Assembly (NCBI GenBank): GCA_937911325.1
Contig: CALDSD010000077.1
Span: 1 to 32,817, forward strand
Reading direction: 5' to 3'
Length of the DNA: 32,817 nt
From: an uncultured Neomegalonema sp.
Lineage (GTDB): Bacteria > Pseudomonadota > Alphaproteobacteria > Rhodobacterales > Rhodobacteraceae
Position numbers and translations under genes: made by a program. A model generated the notes under the pieces. It made no database searches and was not told the origin of the DNA. It saw nothing but the letters and a program-made list of their open reading frames with translations. Within the stretch, counting starts at the first letter, position 1. Every line of letters begins with the position of its first letter. This document shows positions 7,039 to 15,205 of the stretch, in pieces.

Positions 7039-9140
7039 TACCGAGCGCGCCCCAGAAACGCGTCAGTGTCATCGAGACCACTGTTGAACTCGCGCACGCC
7101 GTCGCGCACGTCCTGCGTTGTGAAGCGGTAGCGCTGGCCTGCCCCGTTCATCACAGGCGTTTTAATGCCGTCCTCGCTGGTGACGTGAAGCTCAAAACCC
7201 CTGAAGCCTGGCTCATTGACCCAAACCCAATCGCCGGTTTGGAACTCGCGTTCGCGCCGGTAGTAGTCCAACACAGCGAGATCATCGGAACCCTCGCCTG
7301 GCGGCGCGATAAACGAGCGCAGCGCGTCCACTTCCAGCATGTCGTCGGCGTAATCCTCGACCTGATCAATCGTCACGCCGTCGTCTTCCATGATGATGCC
7401 GCGAATATTCGAGCCCTCGAAAATCTCCATACGATCGAGCAACACTTTCGCCGCGGTCTGCGCGGCGTCGTTGGCGTCCCCGCCATTGCTGCGGAGCTCC
7501 GCAACCCCGATGCGCTCGGCGATCGTGTAAAGCCGGTTCATCTCTTCAATGCCCGCGGCGCCCGAGCCATCCACCAGAACCGTCTCAAGATCCGCCATTT
7601 CAGAGCGGATGCTGTCTTTCATTTCCGTCCCGACGCCGCTTTCGAGCCACGTCTTGGCTTCTTTAGGATCAACCGCCGAAGCCGTCGCCAGTTTCGCCAG
7701 CGCAAACGGGTCGTCGCGATAGTCCACCATCGCCGCCGTTGTGGCGTTGAGCCCTGCGCCCTTGAGCTGGCGCCTGACCTTTTCTTCGACATCGGCTGGG
7801 ATGGCGTCAAAAAACGCGTTGATCGCCGCGGGCTTTTCGCCTTCCGGGACCGCCATGATATTGGCGACGGTCTGTTTCGCGCCGTTTGCAGGGAGCGGCA
7901 TTCGCGCGCCCTCATTGAGCCCCAGGCGCTCTTGCTCCGCATCCATCGCCGCGAAATACTCTTGCGACGCGATCATGTATTCCTCAGAGCCCGCTTCCGC
8001 CGCGTCCATGTCCGCATAAAGCCGCTTCAGGTATTCCGAGCTTTGCAGAGCGGTCTGCGCAGGGTCCTTCACCAGCTTTGTTTCAAAGTCCCGCCGCGCG
8101 GTCAGAAGCCGTTGCAGATCCGCTTGCTGTTGCGCAAAGCCCTCGGGGTCGTTGTCGTTAAGCAGATCCATTCGGCTTTGAATGACGTCCCGCGCTGCGG
8201 CTGGTCCATCGCTCATTGCGTTATAGTCAGCGCCGTATTTCTGGGCTTCCTGAAGCTCTTCCCAGGCGAGTTTCGCGCGATCGTCGCCCAGGTGACTGCG
8301 CAACGTCTGGTAATTGTAAGCGCTGCCTGCGGGAAGCGTGTTGCCCGCCCGCAGATAAGCGAGCGTGTCCTTGTAGCCTCCGAGATACTGGCGCTGCGCC
8401 GCAGCCGCTCTGGCGCGCGCCTCGGCTTCCTGCCGCTTGATCTCAGCGCTTGCCTGATCCATGAGCCGCAGCTTGCCATTGGGCTGCAGAAACTCGTCCC
8501 AGTCGCCGCCTTTGACTTCCCGCAGAACGCCGCGCGGGTCCTGATCGATGCGGGCTTTCAGAGCCGAGTTCGCGAGCAGATCCAGCCCGTTGGCGCGGGC
8601 TTCTTTTGCAAGATCCCCCGGCAAACCCGCGCCTTCGACAGCTTCCTCATAATCCACGGCGAGCTCTGCGAACATGCCCGGATTGGAAATCACCATGTTG
8701 GCGCTGTTTTGCGCAATCTCGTCTATGGTGCTTGCACGGTGCTCAAGGCTCTTCTGCGCCTCAAACCCCATCGCGTCGATTTCCAGGCGCCCGCCAAATT
8801 CTGACAGCGCGATCTGTATTCTATCGCGAGCGTAGCGCGGGGCGTTCTCGACCTGCTCAGCGAGATATTTCTGATAGTCGGCCTTGAGCCCCTGCGCGTG
8901 ACCTTCCGCAGCGCCTTCCGCGTTTTGCTCCCGCTCAAACGCATTCTTGGTCCATTGAATCTTCGCTTCTGAAATCGCCTTGGATGCGAACACGTCCGCG
9001 CGGCGACGCTCTAATTGCTCCAGCTTGACCGCGGCGCCTTCCAGCGCGCGATTAACGGCCGTCTCGCCGCTGATATCAAGCTGAGGCGTGGGCGCAGCGC
9101 CTGAAACCTGCGTGCGGACGCGTCCGAGATCAAGCGTCAT
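7038..9140 (-). CDS. Internal virion protein, 700 aa (T7 gp15-like position)
   Basis: A soluble, strongly helical protein rich in Ala, Glu, Gln and Arg, with no membrane segment or enzymatic motif that I recognise. The C-terminal ~150 residues are acidic and more globular. The order 212-aa membrane-tipped protein, 700-aa helical protein, 774-aa and 916-aa large proteins parallels gp14-gp15-gp16 of T7-like phages, where these proteins form the core over the portal and are ejected to build a channel. Start ATG 9140 overlaps the previous stop (TAATG) and the stop overlaps the next start in the same way. A long open frame on the opposite strand (7185-8804) is a shadow caused by GC-rich codon bias. 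Confidence 0.7.
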   Translation of the reverse strand: MTLDLGRVRTQVSGAAPTPQLDISGETAVNRALEGAAVKLEQLERRRADVFASKAISEAKIQWTKNAFEREQNAEGAAEGHAQGLKADYQKYLAEQVENAPRYARDRIQIALSEFGGRLEIDAMGFEAQKSLEHRASTIDEIAQNSANMVISNPGMFAELAVDYEEAVEGAGLPGDLAKEARANGLDLLANSALKARIDQDPRGVLREVKGGDWDEFLQPNGKLRLMDQASAEIKRQEAEARARAAAAQRQYLGGYKDTLAYLRAGNTLPAGSAYNYQTLRSHLGDDRAKLAWEELQEAQKYGADYNAMSDGPAAARDVIQSRMDLLNDNDPEGFAQQQADLQRLLTARRDFETKLVKDPAQTALQSSEYLKRLYADMDAAEAGSEEYMIASQEYFAAMDAEQERLGLNEGARMPLPANGAKQTVANIMAVPEGEKPAAINAFFDAIPADVEEKVRRQLKGAGLNATTAAMVDYRDDPFALAKLATASAVDPKEAKTWLESGVGTEMKDSIRSEMADLETVLVDGSGAAGIEEMNRLYTIAERIGVAELRSNGGDANDAAQTAAKVLLDRMEIFEGSNIRGIIMEDDGVTIDQVEDYADDMLEVDALRSFIAPPGEGSDDLAVLDYYRREREFQTGDWVWVNEPGFRGFELHVTSEDGIKTPVMNGAGQRYRFTTQDVRDGVREFNSGLDDTDAFLGRAR

Positions 9141-9778
9141 TAACCTACGCCTAGCCCCGGCACGCGCCGATTATTCCGAGTAGACCACTCGGGAAGATAC
9201 GACGTTCCTCCGTAAACCGAGCGCTTGGACGGCCGCGGGGCGGTTTGGGGCGCGTTGCTCATGTTGAACGGATCCGAGGGAATAAAGTCAGTCAACGCCG
9301 TCGCCGCCTTCAAATACCCCGCGCTGCGAAACCCGCCCGCCTGTGCGCGTGACTGATCCGCCTGCGCGTCAAACCCGCTGGCCCGGAGATCGCCGTTGTA
9401 TTTGATCGTGAGCGCGTCCAGCTCGTCATAGACCGCCGCTTGATCGAGCACGCCTTGCGTGGTCCCGACTTGAAGCGCGCCGCCGCCTAGAGACTCGATC
9501 GCCATGCCGCGCTGCGCGGACTGCCTTTGCCGCGCTCTGCGACGCTCGCGCTCCGCATTGACCGACGCCGCAACGCGTTCGGAGTTTGCGCGACTTTCCA
9601 GAATACCCGCTTGCGCTTTCGCCGCATCCGCCTGCGCGTTGCCCTGGCTGATCGCGGAGAACACTGAGAGACCCGTTGAGGCGATGCTGAGCCCCGAGCC
9701 AATCGCAGCCGCTGTCTTGGCGCCGACGCCCGCTGCGGTGAGCCCTTGCGTGATGAATGGAATTACCAGCTGAGCCAC
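9140..9778 (-). CDS. Internal virion protein, T7 gp14-like
   Basis: 212 aa. It begins with a hydrophobic, Gly/Ala-rich segment (about residues 5-45), followed by a long charged coiled-coil stretch (50-115, many Glu/Arg/Ala/Gln) and an Arg/Pro-rich tail. This layout is typical of the small internal virion protein that inserts into the outer membrane in T7-like phages. The start codon is GTG at 9778, overlapping the TAG of the GNAT-like gene (TAGTG). It is a regular member of the late operon. Confidence 0.75.
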   Translation of the reverse strand: MAQLVIPFITQGLTAAGVGAKTAAAIGSGLSIASTGLSVFSAISQGNAQADAAKAQAGILESRANSERVAASVNAERERRRARQRQSAQRGMAIESLGGGALQVGTTQGVLDQAAVYDELDALTIKYNGDLRASGFDAQADQSRAQAGGFRSAGYLKAATALTDFIPSDPFNMSNAPQTAPRPSKRSVYGGTSYLPEWSTRNNRRVPGLGVG

Positions 9779-10194
9779 TAACGCACCCTCGCATACAGCG
9801 CGTAATCATTGCCGTTGAACCACTTGCGCATCCGGGGGCATTCCAGCTCAAACCCGAGGCGCTTTAGCCAGACGTGGCCGGCTGCGTGGTCGCAATGAAC
9901 GACGCTTTCAATTCGTTCGAAATCAGACGTGTCCAGATACATCTCGACGGCTTCATGAATGCCGCGCGCATAACGCCGCCAGCGCCGCGTTAGAATGGTC
10001 CACGCGTGGCCGCAGCCTGGCAGGCTTTGCGCGATACCGCCGCACATGATCGGCTTTTCGCCTTCGAGAACCGCCCAGCCGCCGCCTTCCTCAAGGCTCA
10101 CAGCGTACTCGACCGAGATCGGCACATCTTTTTGAAAGGCGTTGAGATCTTCGAGGCCTAGAATGTGTTCGGCGCGCAGAGCAACGAGCTTCAC
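9778..10194 (-). CDS. GNAT-fold protein, T7 gp13-like
   Basis: An acetyltransferase-like protein in the slot usually held by T7 gp13-type internal virion proteins, between nozzle and gp14-like genes. The pattern of an N-terminal VALRAEH, a central strand with GGGWAVLEGEKPIMCGGIAQ, and a C-terminal HVWLKRLGFELE segment is that of a GNAT fold with a degenerate acetyl-CoA loop. I chose GTG 10194 (138 aa) over ATG 10221 because AGGTGG lies 6 bases before the GTG and the extra N-terminus looks like readthrough of upstream sequence. The role is probably structural or scaffolding in virion assembly rather than catalytic; uncertain. Confidence 0.7.
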   Translation of the reverse strand: MKLVALRAEHILGLEDLNAFQKDVPISVEYAVSLEEGGGWAVLEGEKPIMCGGIAQSLPGCGHAWTILTRRWRRYARGIHEAVEMYLDTSDFERIESVVHCDHAAGHVWLKRLGFELECPRMRKWFNGNDYALYARVR

Positions 10195-10639
10195 GAGTTT
10201 CCACCTGAGGGAATAACGCAATGACGTTCATCGGAAACCCGTCATCGCCTGTGATGTAGATAAAGCCGTCGCGGTTCGAGCCCTTGGGAAAGTTCTGAAT
10301 GATGTCGGTCGATTTCAGCGGCTCGGGCGTGTCCATCTGCGTTACCGGCTGACGGTAGTTCAAGTCGCGCATCAACGTGAGATCTTCCGGGTCCAGCGAG
10401 CGCCCGATTGAGCCGCCGAGCGATTTCCAGACGCGCACGCCGACGTCTGTTATTCGCTTCATCTTGGCTTGCGCGGTGCCGTCGTTGGCACCCGCTTCCA
10501 GACGCGACGGACACAGAACATAGGTGTATTTCAGCCCGCATTGGACGACAGAACCCGAGCGGTTCAACGAGATCGCGCCATTCGTTACCGTGACGTCCGG
10601 GTGCGCGCCGCCGTCCACGATCAGCCCCAGCGTTTCGCC
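10091..10639 (-). pseudogene. C-terminal part of the gp12-like nozzle protein, downstream of an in-frame TAG
   Basis: Reading on in the same frame as the 666-aa nozzle ORF past its TAG gives GETLGLIVDGGAHPDVTVTNG, then a conserved-looking C-terminal module (GLKYTYVLCPSRLEAG, DGTAQAKMKRITDVGVRVWKS, GDDGFPMNVIALFPQVETR). These are features of the C-terminal domain of gp12/P22 gp10-type tail proteins, so the two parts were one gene. After VETR the frame runs ~40 residues into the GNAT-like gene with an odd Arg-rich tail. In the alternative frame a TGA overlaps the GTG start of that gene, so a one-base shift near the end is also possible. The piece has its own ATG at 10618 but I see no convincing ribosome site. 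Confidence 0.7.
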
Positions 10640-12640
10640 CTACAGGTGGTCAAACACTCGGATAGCCGTGACGGCCGATCCGTCATAGGTGAGCGCGCTA
10701 TCGTAATAGCAAACGTCTTCCTGCGCGGTGTCTTCCTCGACTTCCTCGCCTTTGCGCTCAACGTACTTGACCGTCTGGCCGTTGACCGTGCGCTCTGTGA
10801 TCATCCACACGTCATCATAACCGCCGTCGGGCGACGGGATCACCGCGGCGCATTTGACTTTCACGTCTGCTCCGCCCAGCGGCTGGCGCGACCATCCCCG
10901 AACCGATTGCGTGCGGTCATAGGTGAAATCGAGCAAGAGCCCGTCTTGGCGCACGCCCCAGATAATCTCATAGGGGTCTTCCTGGCGCACGACCTGGACG
11001 AGCGGTTTGCGGGTCAGGTGCTCGGATCTCAGCGCCAGATCGCGGCTCACAAGGCGCTCCACGCTGAAGTCAAACACGACTTCGCGGAACTTCTTGCCGC
11101 TCGCATTCACATGCAACGCGACCTCGCCAACGCGAATGGCGCGGGTCGGTTTGCTGCCATAGGTCGTTTCTTCCGTCGTCTCGACGTTGTTCGGCCCGAA
11201 CGCCTCGCTTGTCGTGATCTTGGACGCGCGGAACTCCTGGCCTTCCGTCAACACCAGCAAATCCGTTCCCGCCGCGAAGCCGGTGATTTCGTTGGTCTGC
11301 GACCCTCGCAATGGGATCGTGATCGCCGATGTGGCTTCGACTTCGCCGAACGCGTCCGGGCTGAAGCTGTCGAAATTGTCCGCAACGCTCATATGAATGC
11401 GGTTCGATTGCCCGTAGCAAAGCCGCTCTTTGAAGATTGAAGCGGTCTCGGGATAGCCGTTTGCGTCCGAGAACGCGCCGAATTGCCAGATCGTGGACGC
11501 GTTGCCAGAACCGACAAGCGTTGTCGGAAACTGCGTCAGCACATCAACGGTCGCCGTCGTACCGCTCTGCGCTGTGATCCGAGCCACGCCATAGCCCGCG
11601 CTTTGGTACTCCCAATTGACGCCGCCGTCTGAAACCGTGCCGCTGGTGTGGCTCGGGATCGTCGTGCCGCTGGTGGCGCTATTCGCTGCGCCGTATTCCT
11701 TGCCCTCGGATCGCACGTCATCGCCAGAGGTGTAAGCCGTGTCCTGCTTCCACGGATCCGTTGTGGTTAGAATTTCCTGGTCGATCCTGATCAGCGCGCC
11801 GACGTGATCGGCTGTGAAGACGCTGTCGCTCGCCGTGATCGTGACGCCGGTTCCGGTCGCGGCGCCGATATACATCGTTGTCGCCGCAGAGTTCACTGCA
11901 TCGTAAGGCCCGTCGTCAGGGTCCACGGTCGAAAACGCCCAGCTTGTCGAACTGGTGCGGCTCAGCTTGCGTGGCTGGATCGTCCCGCTGCGGTGCGTGA
12001 TGTAGATAACGTCCGCATCCTGCGCCCAATCAAGCTGCGGAAAACCGTCGCTGTCATAAAGCTGCGCGGCGGTAAATGGCGAAGAAATCTCGTACGGAAC
12101 GTCGCATTCGCCGCCGCTCGAGTAAGCCGTGTAGCCGCTGGTGTCGATATTGTTGCCGGTGATCCCGGTCAGCTCAAAGGTGTTCGTCGTCGCGTTCGCG
12201 ACGGTAAACCATCGGCTGTTGATCTCGGTCATCCCGACAACGCCGGTGATAAACACATGATCGCCGTTGCTGTAGCCGTGACCCGTGGCTGTCACAACGC
12301 CCGGATTGGCTTGCGTCACGCCTGAGATTGCGACCGTGGTTCCCGTAAGGACCGGCGCGCGATTGAAGTAAAACCGGCAATACTGGTCGCCAAACTCGAT
12401 CACATAGGCGATCGAGCGTGAGCGCACGAACGGCATAAGAAACGTGTCGTTGGCGCCGTTCTTGACCGCCTGAATGTGCTTGGTTCCCGCCCGGCGCAAT
12501 GCTGGACCCTGGATCGTCGCAAGCATGTTCTGCTTTTTAAAGCAGCTCGCGCCGTATCCCTCGATATCAATCCGACCCTCGAGCCACGGGGACCATTCAC
12601 CCGCGTTGAACGCTGTAATGCCGGGGCTGGCCTTACCCAT
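10640..12640 (-). CDS. Tail tubular protein B / nozzle (T7 gp12-like), ends at an internal TAG
   Basis: 666 aa before TAG. The N-terminus (GITAFNAGEWSPWLEGRIDI) and the following motif (YRFYFNRAPV-type strand near 85-95, EISSPFTAAQLYDSD, DADVIYITHRS) are hallmarks of the gp12-like nozzle of podoviruses. The middle holds beta-rich linker repeats. The last codons read ...IRVFDHL then TAG, and the frame continues with GETLG into the expected C-terminal domain (see 10091-10639). The protein as encoded would therefore lack its C-terminal ~130 residues unless the TAG is read through. TAG is the normal stop of several neighbours, so genome-wide recoding is unlikely. Start ATG 12640 overlaps the adaptor stop. 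Confidence 0.85.
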   Translation of the reverse strand: MGKASPGITAFNAGEWSPWLEGRIDIEGYGASCFKKQNMLATIQGPALRRAGTKHIQAVKNGANDTFLMPFVRSRSIAYVIEFGDQYCRFYFNRAPVLTGTTVAISGVTQANPGVVTATGHGYSNGDHVFITGVVGMTEINSRWFTVANATTNTFELTGITGNNIDTSGYTAYSSGGECDVPYEISSPFTAAQLYDSDGFPQLDWAQDADVIYITHRSGTIQPRKLSRTSSTSWAFSTVDPDDGPYDAVNSAATTMYIGAATGTGVTITASDSVFTADHVGALIRIDQEILTTTDPWKQDTAYTSGDDVRSEGKEYGAANSATSGTTIPSHTSGTVSDGGVNWEYQSAGYGVARITAQSGTTATVDVLTQFPTTLVGSGNASTIWQFGAFSDANGYPETASIFKERLCYGQSNRIHMSVADNFDSFSPDAFGEVEATSAITIPLRGSQTNEITGFAAGTDLLVLTEGQEFRASKITTSEAFGPNNVETTEETTYGSKPTRAIRVGEVALHVNASGKKFREVVFDFSVERLVSRDLALRSEHLTRKPLVQVVRQEDPYEIIWGVRQDGLLLDFTYDRTQSVRGWSRQPLGGADVKVKCAAVIPSPDGGYDDVWMITERTVNGQTVKYVERKGEEVEEDTAQEDVCYYDSALTYDGSAVTAIRVFDHL

Positions 12641-13262
12641 GCGCGACCCTGGCCCCGAACCACTTGCCCGTAGAGCGCTCCTGCGGCGGGCGCAGAAGGG
12701 CGTTGCGACGGACCGCCTGCTTCATGGCGTCCTTGTACATCGCTGCAACGCGGTCCATCTTGGACGCGCTCTGCGTGAGCTCTTCACACATGTCCATTGC
12801 GAGCCGACACGCGAACGCCTCGACAAACAGCGCGTCCCATTCGCCGGTATTCTCTACCCGCTTGACGTACTGGTAATTGAGCGGCGCGCTCAGATCGGTG
12901 TGAATGTACTGCCCCACAACCTCGTAAGGCGACGAGATCGGGTCATAAGCCGTTGAATAGCGATAGAGCACGCCCAGGCTGTGATAGACCGCCGCATAAT
13001 CGCCGACCTGCACTGTCCACAGATCATCCGAAGGACGCCTGTAACGATAGCTGTAGCCGTGTGTGGGAGCCGTGCTGTCTGCGACTAGCTGCACCAGCTC
13101 AATGGCGAAGCGCCACGGGTTTTCTGTCAAAGCCGCATCGCGCAGCGTATCCCAACGCGCGCTAACAGCCTTCGCTTCGGGGTTGTTATCTGAGACAGAC
13201 GTGATCCGGGCCTCGCCAAGTTTCGACAAGGCCCGGTTCGCGATCTCGACCTGAGACGCCAT
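12633..13262 (-). CDS. Tail tubular protein A / adaptor (T7 gp11-like)
   Basis: 209 aa starting MASQVEIANRALSKLGEARI, the very characteristic opening of gp11-type adaptors that dock under the portal and hold the nozzle. It continues with an ENPWRFAIE segment and C-terminal helices containing LFVEAFACRLAMDMCEELTQS, as in the family. Length fits. It lies immediately upstream of the nozzle gene with an 8-base overlap, the usual gp11-gp12 order. The stop of the upstream 65-aa gene (TAG) is adjacent. Confidence 0.9.
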   Translation of the reverse strand: MASQVEIANRALSKLGEARITSVSDNNPEAKAVSARWDTLRDAALTENPWRFAIELVQLVADSTAPTHGYSYRYRRPSDDLWTVQVGDYAAVYHSLGVLYRYSTAYDPISSPYEVVGQYIHTDLSAPLNYQYVKRVENTGEWDALFVEAFACRLAMDMCEELTQSASKMDRVAAMYKDAMKQAVRRNALLRPPQERSTGKWFGARVAHG

Positions 13263-13460
13263 CTAGAACGCCGACTCCAAGAGCTTTTCCCGAAAGCCTT
13301 CAAGCGCGTTGATGACCTGCATTTTTCCCGCGGTCGTCGTGAGATCAATCGTTGTGTCAACGACGGCCAGCTCAATGGGCAAGCTGGTCGTCGAAGTGTC
13401 CAACGTGATCTCGGCGGCGCGGGAAGCTCCCAACGCCGCGCCGAGATACTGCGTCGCCAT
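13263..13460 (-). CDS. Small virion-associated protein, unknown (65 aa)
   Basis: 65 aa from MATQYLGAALGASRAAEITLD to an EKLLESAF end. I chose ATG 13460 because it forms a TAATG overlap with the previous gene; a longer frame upstream has shadow-like composition. Predicted beta strands rich in Thr/Ser/Ile are followed by a C-terminal helix. It lies between capsid and adaptor genes, so a minor head or connector role is likely. No family recognised. Confidence 0.65.
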   Translation of the reverse strand: MATQYLGAALGASRAAEITLDTSTTSLPIELAVVDTTIDLTTTAGKMQVINALEGFREKLLESAF

Positions 13461-13960
13461 TAAAGGAAGCCCTCCACCTGGACGAACACAGCCGTTGCCG
13501 CCGTGATATCTGCGGTTTCGCCAGTGAGGCAAAGCCACAGCGTATCGGTTGGCTGCGCGGTCAACCCTGCGGCTTCCCAAAGCGGCTGGTTCATGTCCGC
13601 CACCGTGACGGCGCCATCGATGACAGACGTGTTTTTCGCCGCGGTCGTGATGTCAAAACCAGCGTCGAAGTAGTCGTCGTCAACGACAGTCGCGGTGTCG
13701 CCGTCTGACGACAGGGTGTAAAGGCCGATATCCACGACTGCTGTGCCGCCAGACGCGCCATCGGTCCAGACTTTGACGTCTGTAACGGTCATGGTCGAAG
13801 GAAGCGGGATCAGCGGCGCAATGTCTGCGTCGTCGAAATCCGTTCCCAGCAAAACATAACCGCCGATAGCGTAGAACTGACCGCCGCCAGCGTGGGGTTG
13901 AATGACGGCCGCGTTACGTCCGAACGCAGCGTCATAACGAGGGGTAGAAACAATCGCCAT
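13460..13960 (-). CDS. Head-associated beta-rich protein, unknown (166 aa)
   Basis: 166 aa, acidic, rich in Thr, Val, Asp and Gly, with alternating strand patterns (YVLLGTDFDDADIAPLIPLP, VTDVKVWTDGASGG, AVVDIGLYTL). It is immediately downstream of the major capsid gene, where many podoviruses encode a capsid decoration protein or a small head fibre. I do not recognise a named family. Start ATG 13960 follows the capsid stop after three bases; the stop TAA overlaps the next ATG. Confidence 0.7.
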   Translation of the reverse strand: MAIVSTPRYDAAFGRNAAVIQPHAGGGQFYAIGGYVLLGTDFDDADIAPLIPLPSTMTVTDVKVWTDGASGGTAVVDIGLYTLSSDGDTATVVDDDYFDAGFDITTAAKNTSVIDGAVTVADMNQPLWEAAGLTAQPTDTLWLCLTGETADITAATAVFVQVEGFL

Positions 13961-13963
13961 TGC

Positions 13964-14851
13964 TTAGGACTCCGTGCATTCGAGTTCGATGACCTTGCCG
14001 GCTTCCGTCCGCGTCCCGTCCATCGTCACGTAGGTGTAAAGCTGGTTCGGAACGCCCTGGATATCCGGGCGCGGATCAACGCGAGCGTTGACGTCGGCCC
14101 AGATCGCAAGGTGCATCCCGGACGGAACCCAAAGCGGACAGCGTTTCAGACTGCCGGTCCCATTTGGAACCTTGGTCGAAACGACGACATCAGCGCCCAT
14201 GATCTCCGTAACCTTGCCGCCAACGATCGTGGCCGCGGTTGCGAAGTTGCGATCAGTTGCGCGAACGTCGTTCAGGATGGCGCTTTGCTGGTTCGGCGTG
14301 ATCGCGATGCAGGCTTTCTCCGCATCGAGATCAACTTCAGCCTCTTGCAAGATCTCCAAGCCCTCGATGATCTTTTCAAGATTGAGGCCCGATGCGGTGC
14401 CGCCGACATCGGTTCCGACCTTGTGGTTGGTCGTGTCGAACGCCTCATCCGTGCCGCCACGAACGCCCGTTTTCATGGTTCCGAAAAACGCATCAAACAG
14501 AACGTCGTCGAACTTCCGGCCCGTCGCCTTGACGGCCGCAGCGACCAACGGTCCCTCGGGGTCCGTCATGAGCCGCAGCTTGTCGAAGCTGTGGACCATC
14601 TGCGGAAGGTCGTAGTCGGTAGGATACACCCAAACCGTATCGGTCGGGGCGTCAGTGCGTGGCATCGGCGCAAGACGCGAGGTAACCTGCGTCATGTTCA
14701 CTTCGCCGATGAAATCCATGGCCTGGGCGCCATCGCCCATATAGCCGCCTTCAGTAACTTTTCCGCGGAGCTTAGAGCCGGCGTACTGTAGTTTGTGGAC
14801 TACATTGCCTTTGTATTGCTCCACGAAATGCGTGGGAAGATTGATAGACAT
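13964..14851 (-). CDS. Major capsid protein (HK97 fold, phage capsid 2-like)
   Basis: 295 aa starting MSINLPTHFVEQYKGNVVH, then a G-rich linker (KLRGKVTEGGYMGDGAQ), an E-loop-like region and a C-terminal module typical of capsid proteins of the Phage_capsid_2 type (PNQQSAILNDVRATDRNFA; MGADVVVSTKVPNG). There is no N-terminal scaffold domain; scaffolding is supplied by the separate gene upstream. Gene order scaffold, small protein, capsid is standard. A GGAGA element lies about 10 bases before the ATG. The 120-bp gap upstream is hairpin-rich. Confidence 0.88.
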   Translation of the reverse strand: MSINLPTHFVEQYKGNVVHKLQYAGSKLRGKVTEGGYMGDGAQAMDFIGEVNMTQVTSRLAPMPRTDAPTDTVWVYPTDYDLPQMVHSFDKLRLMTDPEGPLVAAAVKATGRKFDDVLFDAFFGTMKTGVRGGTDEAFDTTNHKVGTDVGGTASGLNLEKIIEGLEILQEAEVDLDAEKACIAITPNQQSAILNDVRATDRNFATAATIVGGKVTEIMGADVVVSTKVPNGTGSLKRCPLWVPSGMHLAIWADVNARVDPRPDIQGVPNQLYTYVTMDGTRTEAGKVIELECTES

Positions 14852-14920
14852 ACCTGTATTGTCTCCGATCAGTGTTTCAACCGATCGAACCTGCCGTGTC
14901 CGTCTCCGGGGGCTGTTCTA

Positions 14921-14984
14921 GGCGTTGCGCACGCCGTTAGCGGCTCGCTTTCGAGCGGTCATCGGGCGCCGTTATTGAACGGCG
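14921..14984. other. Three hairpins in the leader of the capsid gene
   Basis: Three short inverted repeats lie close together: GGCGT/ACGCC (14921-14935), GCTCG/CGAGC with a CTTT loop (14943-14956), and a perfect 7-bp stem CGCCGTT/AACGGCG with an ATTG loop (14967-14984) that covers the stop of the 76-aa gene. None is followed by a T run on either strand, so they are not clear intrinsic terminators. They could act as mRNA-stabilising or processing elements that let the capsid message accumulate separately. Confidence 0.45.
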
Positions 14985-15202
14985 GTATCCGCTTTTGGAG
15001 GGCGCCCACGACGGGGCGCAGCATCGACGGGAACGGGGTCGCTAGACGTGTCCTTTCCCGGCTCGAATTTGTATCCGCGAATCTGCTCAAACAGATCCTT
15101 GGCGGCAGCGACCAAGCGCTTTGGATCTTGCGTAATGCCCTGCGGCTGCAGGATGCGAAGGCACTCCACGAAAGCTTGCTCGTCTGTTTTTGGGTAGGTC
15201 AT
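14972..15202 (-). CDS. Small protein between scaffold and capsid, AT-hook-like tail
   Basis: 76 aa. Residues 1-45 look like a compact helical unit (DEQAFVECLRILQPQGI ... LVAAAKDLFEQIRGY). The C-terminus is disordered and contains PRRGRPPK, a match to an AT-hook core (RGRP). It begins three bases after the scaffold stop. A role in DNA or head assembly is conceivable, but the family is not recognised. Confidence 0.7.
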   Translation of the reverse strand: MTYPKTDEQAFVECLRILQPQGITQDPKRLVAAAKDLFEQIRGYKFEPGKDTSSDPVPVDAAPRRGRPPKADTAVQ

Positions 15203-15205
15203 TTC

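Noticed and set aside
7185-8804. 539-codon open frame on the plus strand
   Set aside because: It is fully antisense to the 700-aa virion gene, has Arg/His/Val-rich shadow composition and no ribosome site; GC-rich codon bias explains it.
10469-11440. Long plus-strand open frame (323 codons)
   Set aside because: Antisense to the nozzle gene, with shadow composition and no neighbouring plus-strand genes.
13892-14791. Plus-strand open frame over the capsid gene
   Set aside because: Exact antisense of a recognised capsid gene, without family resemblance of its own.
14967-14984. Intrinsic terminator before the capsid gene
   Set aside because: A perfect stem but no T run on either strand.
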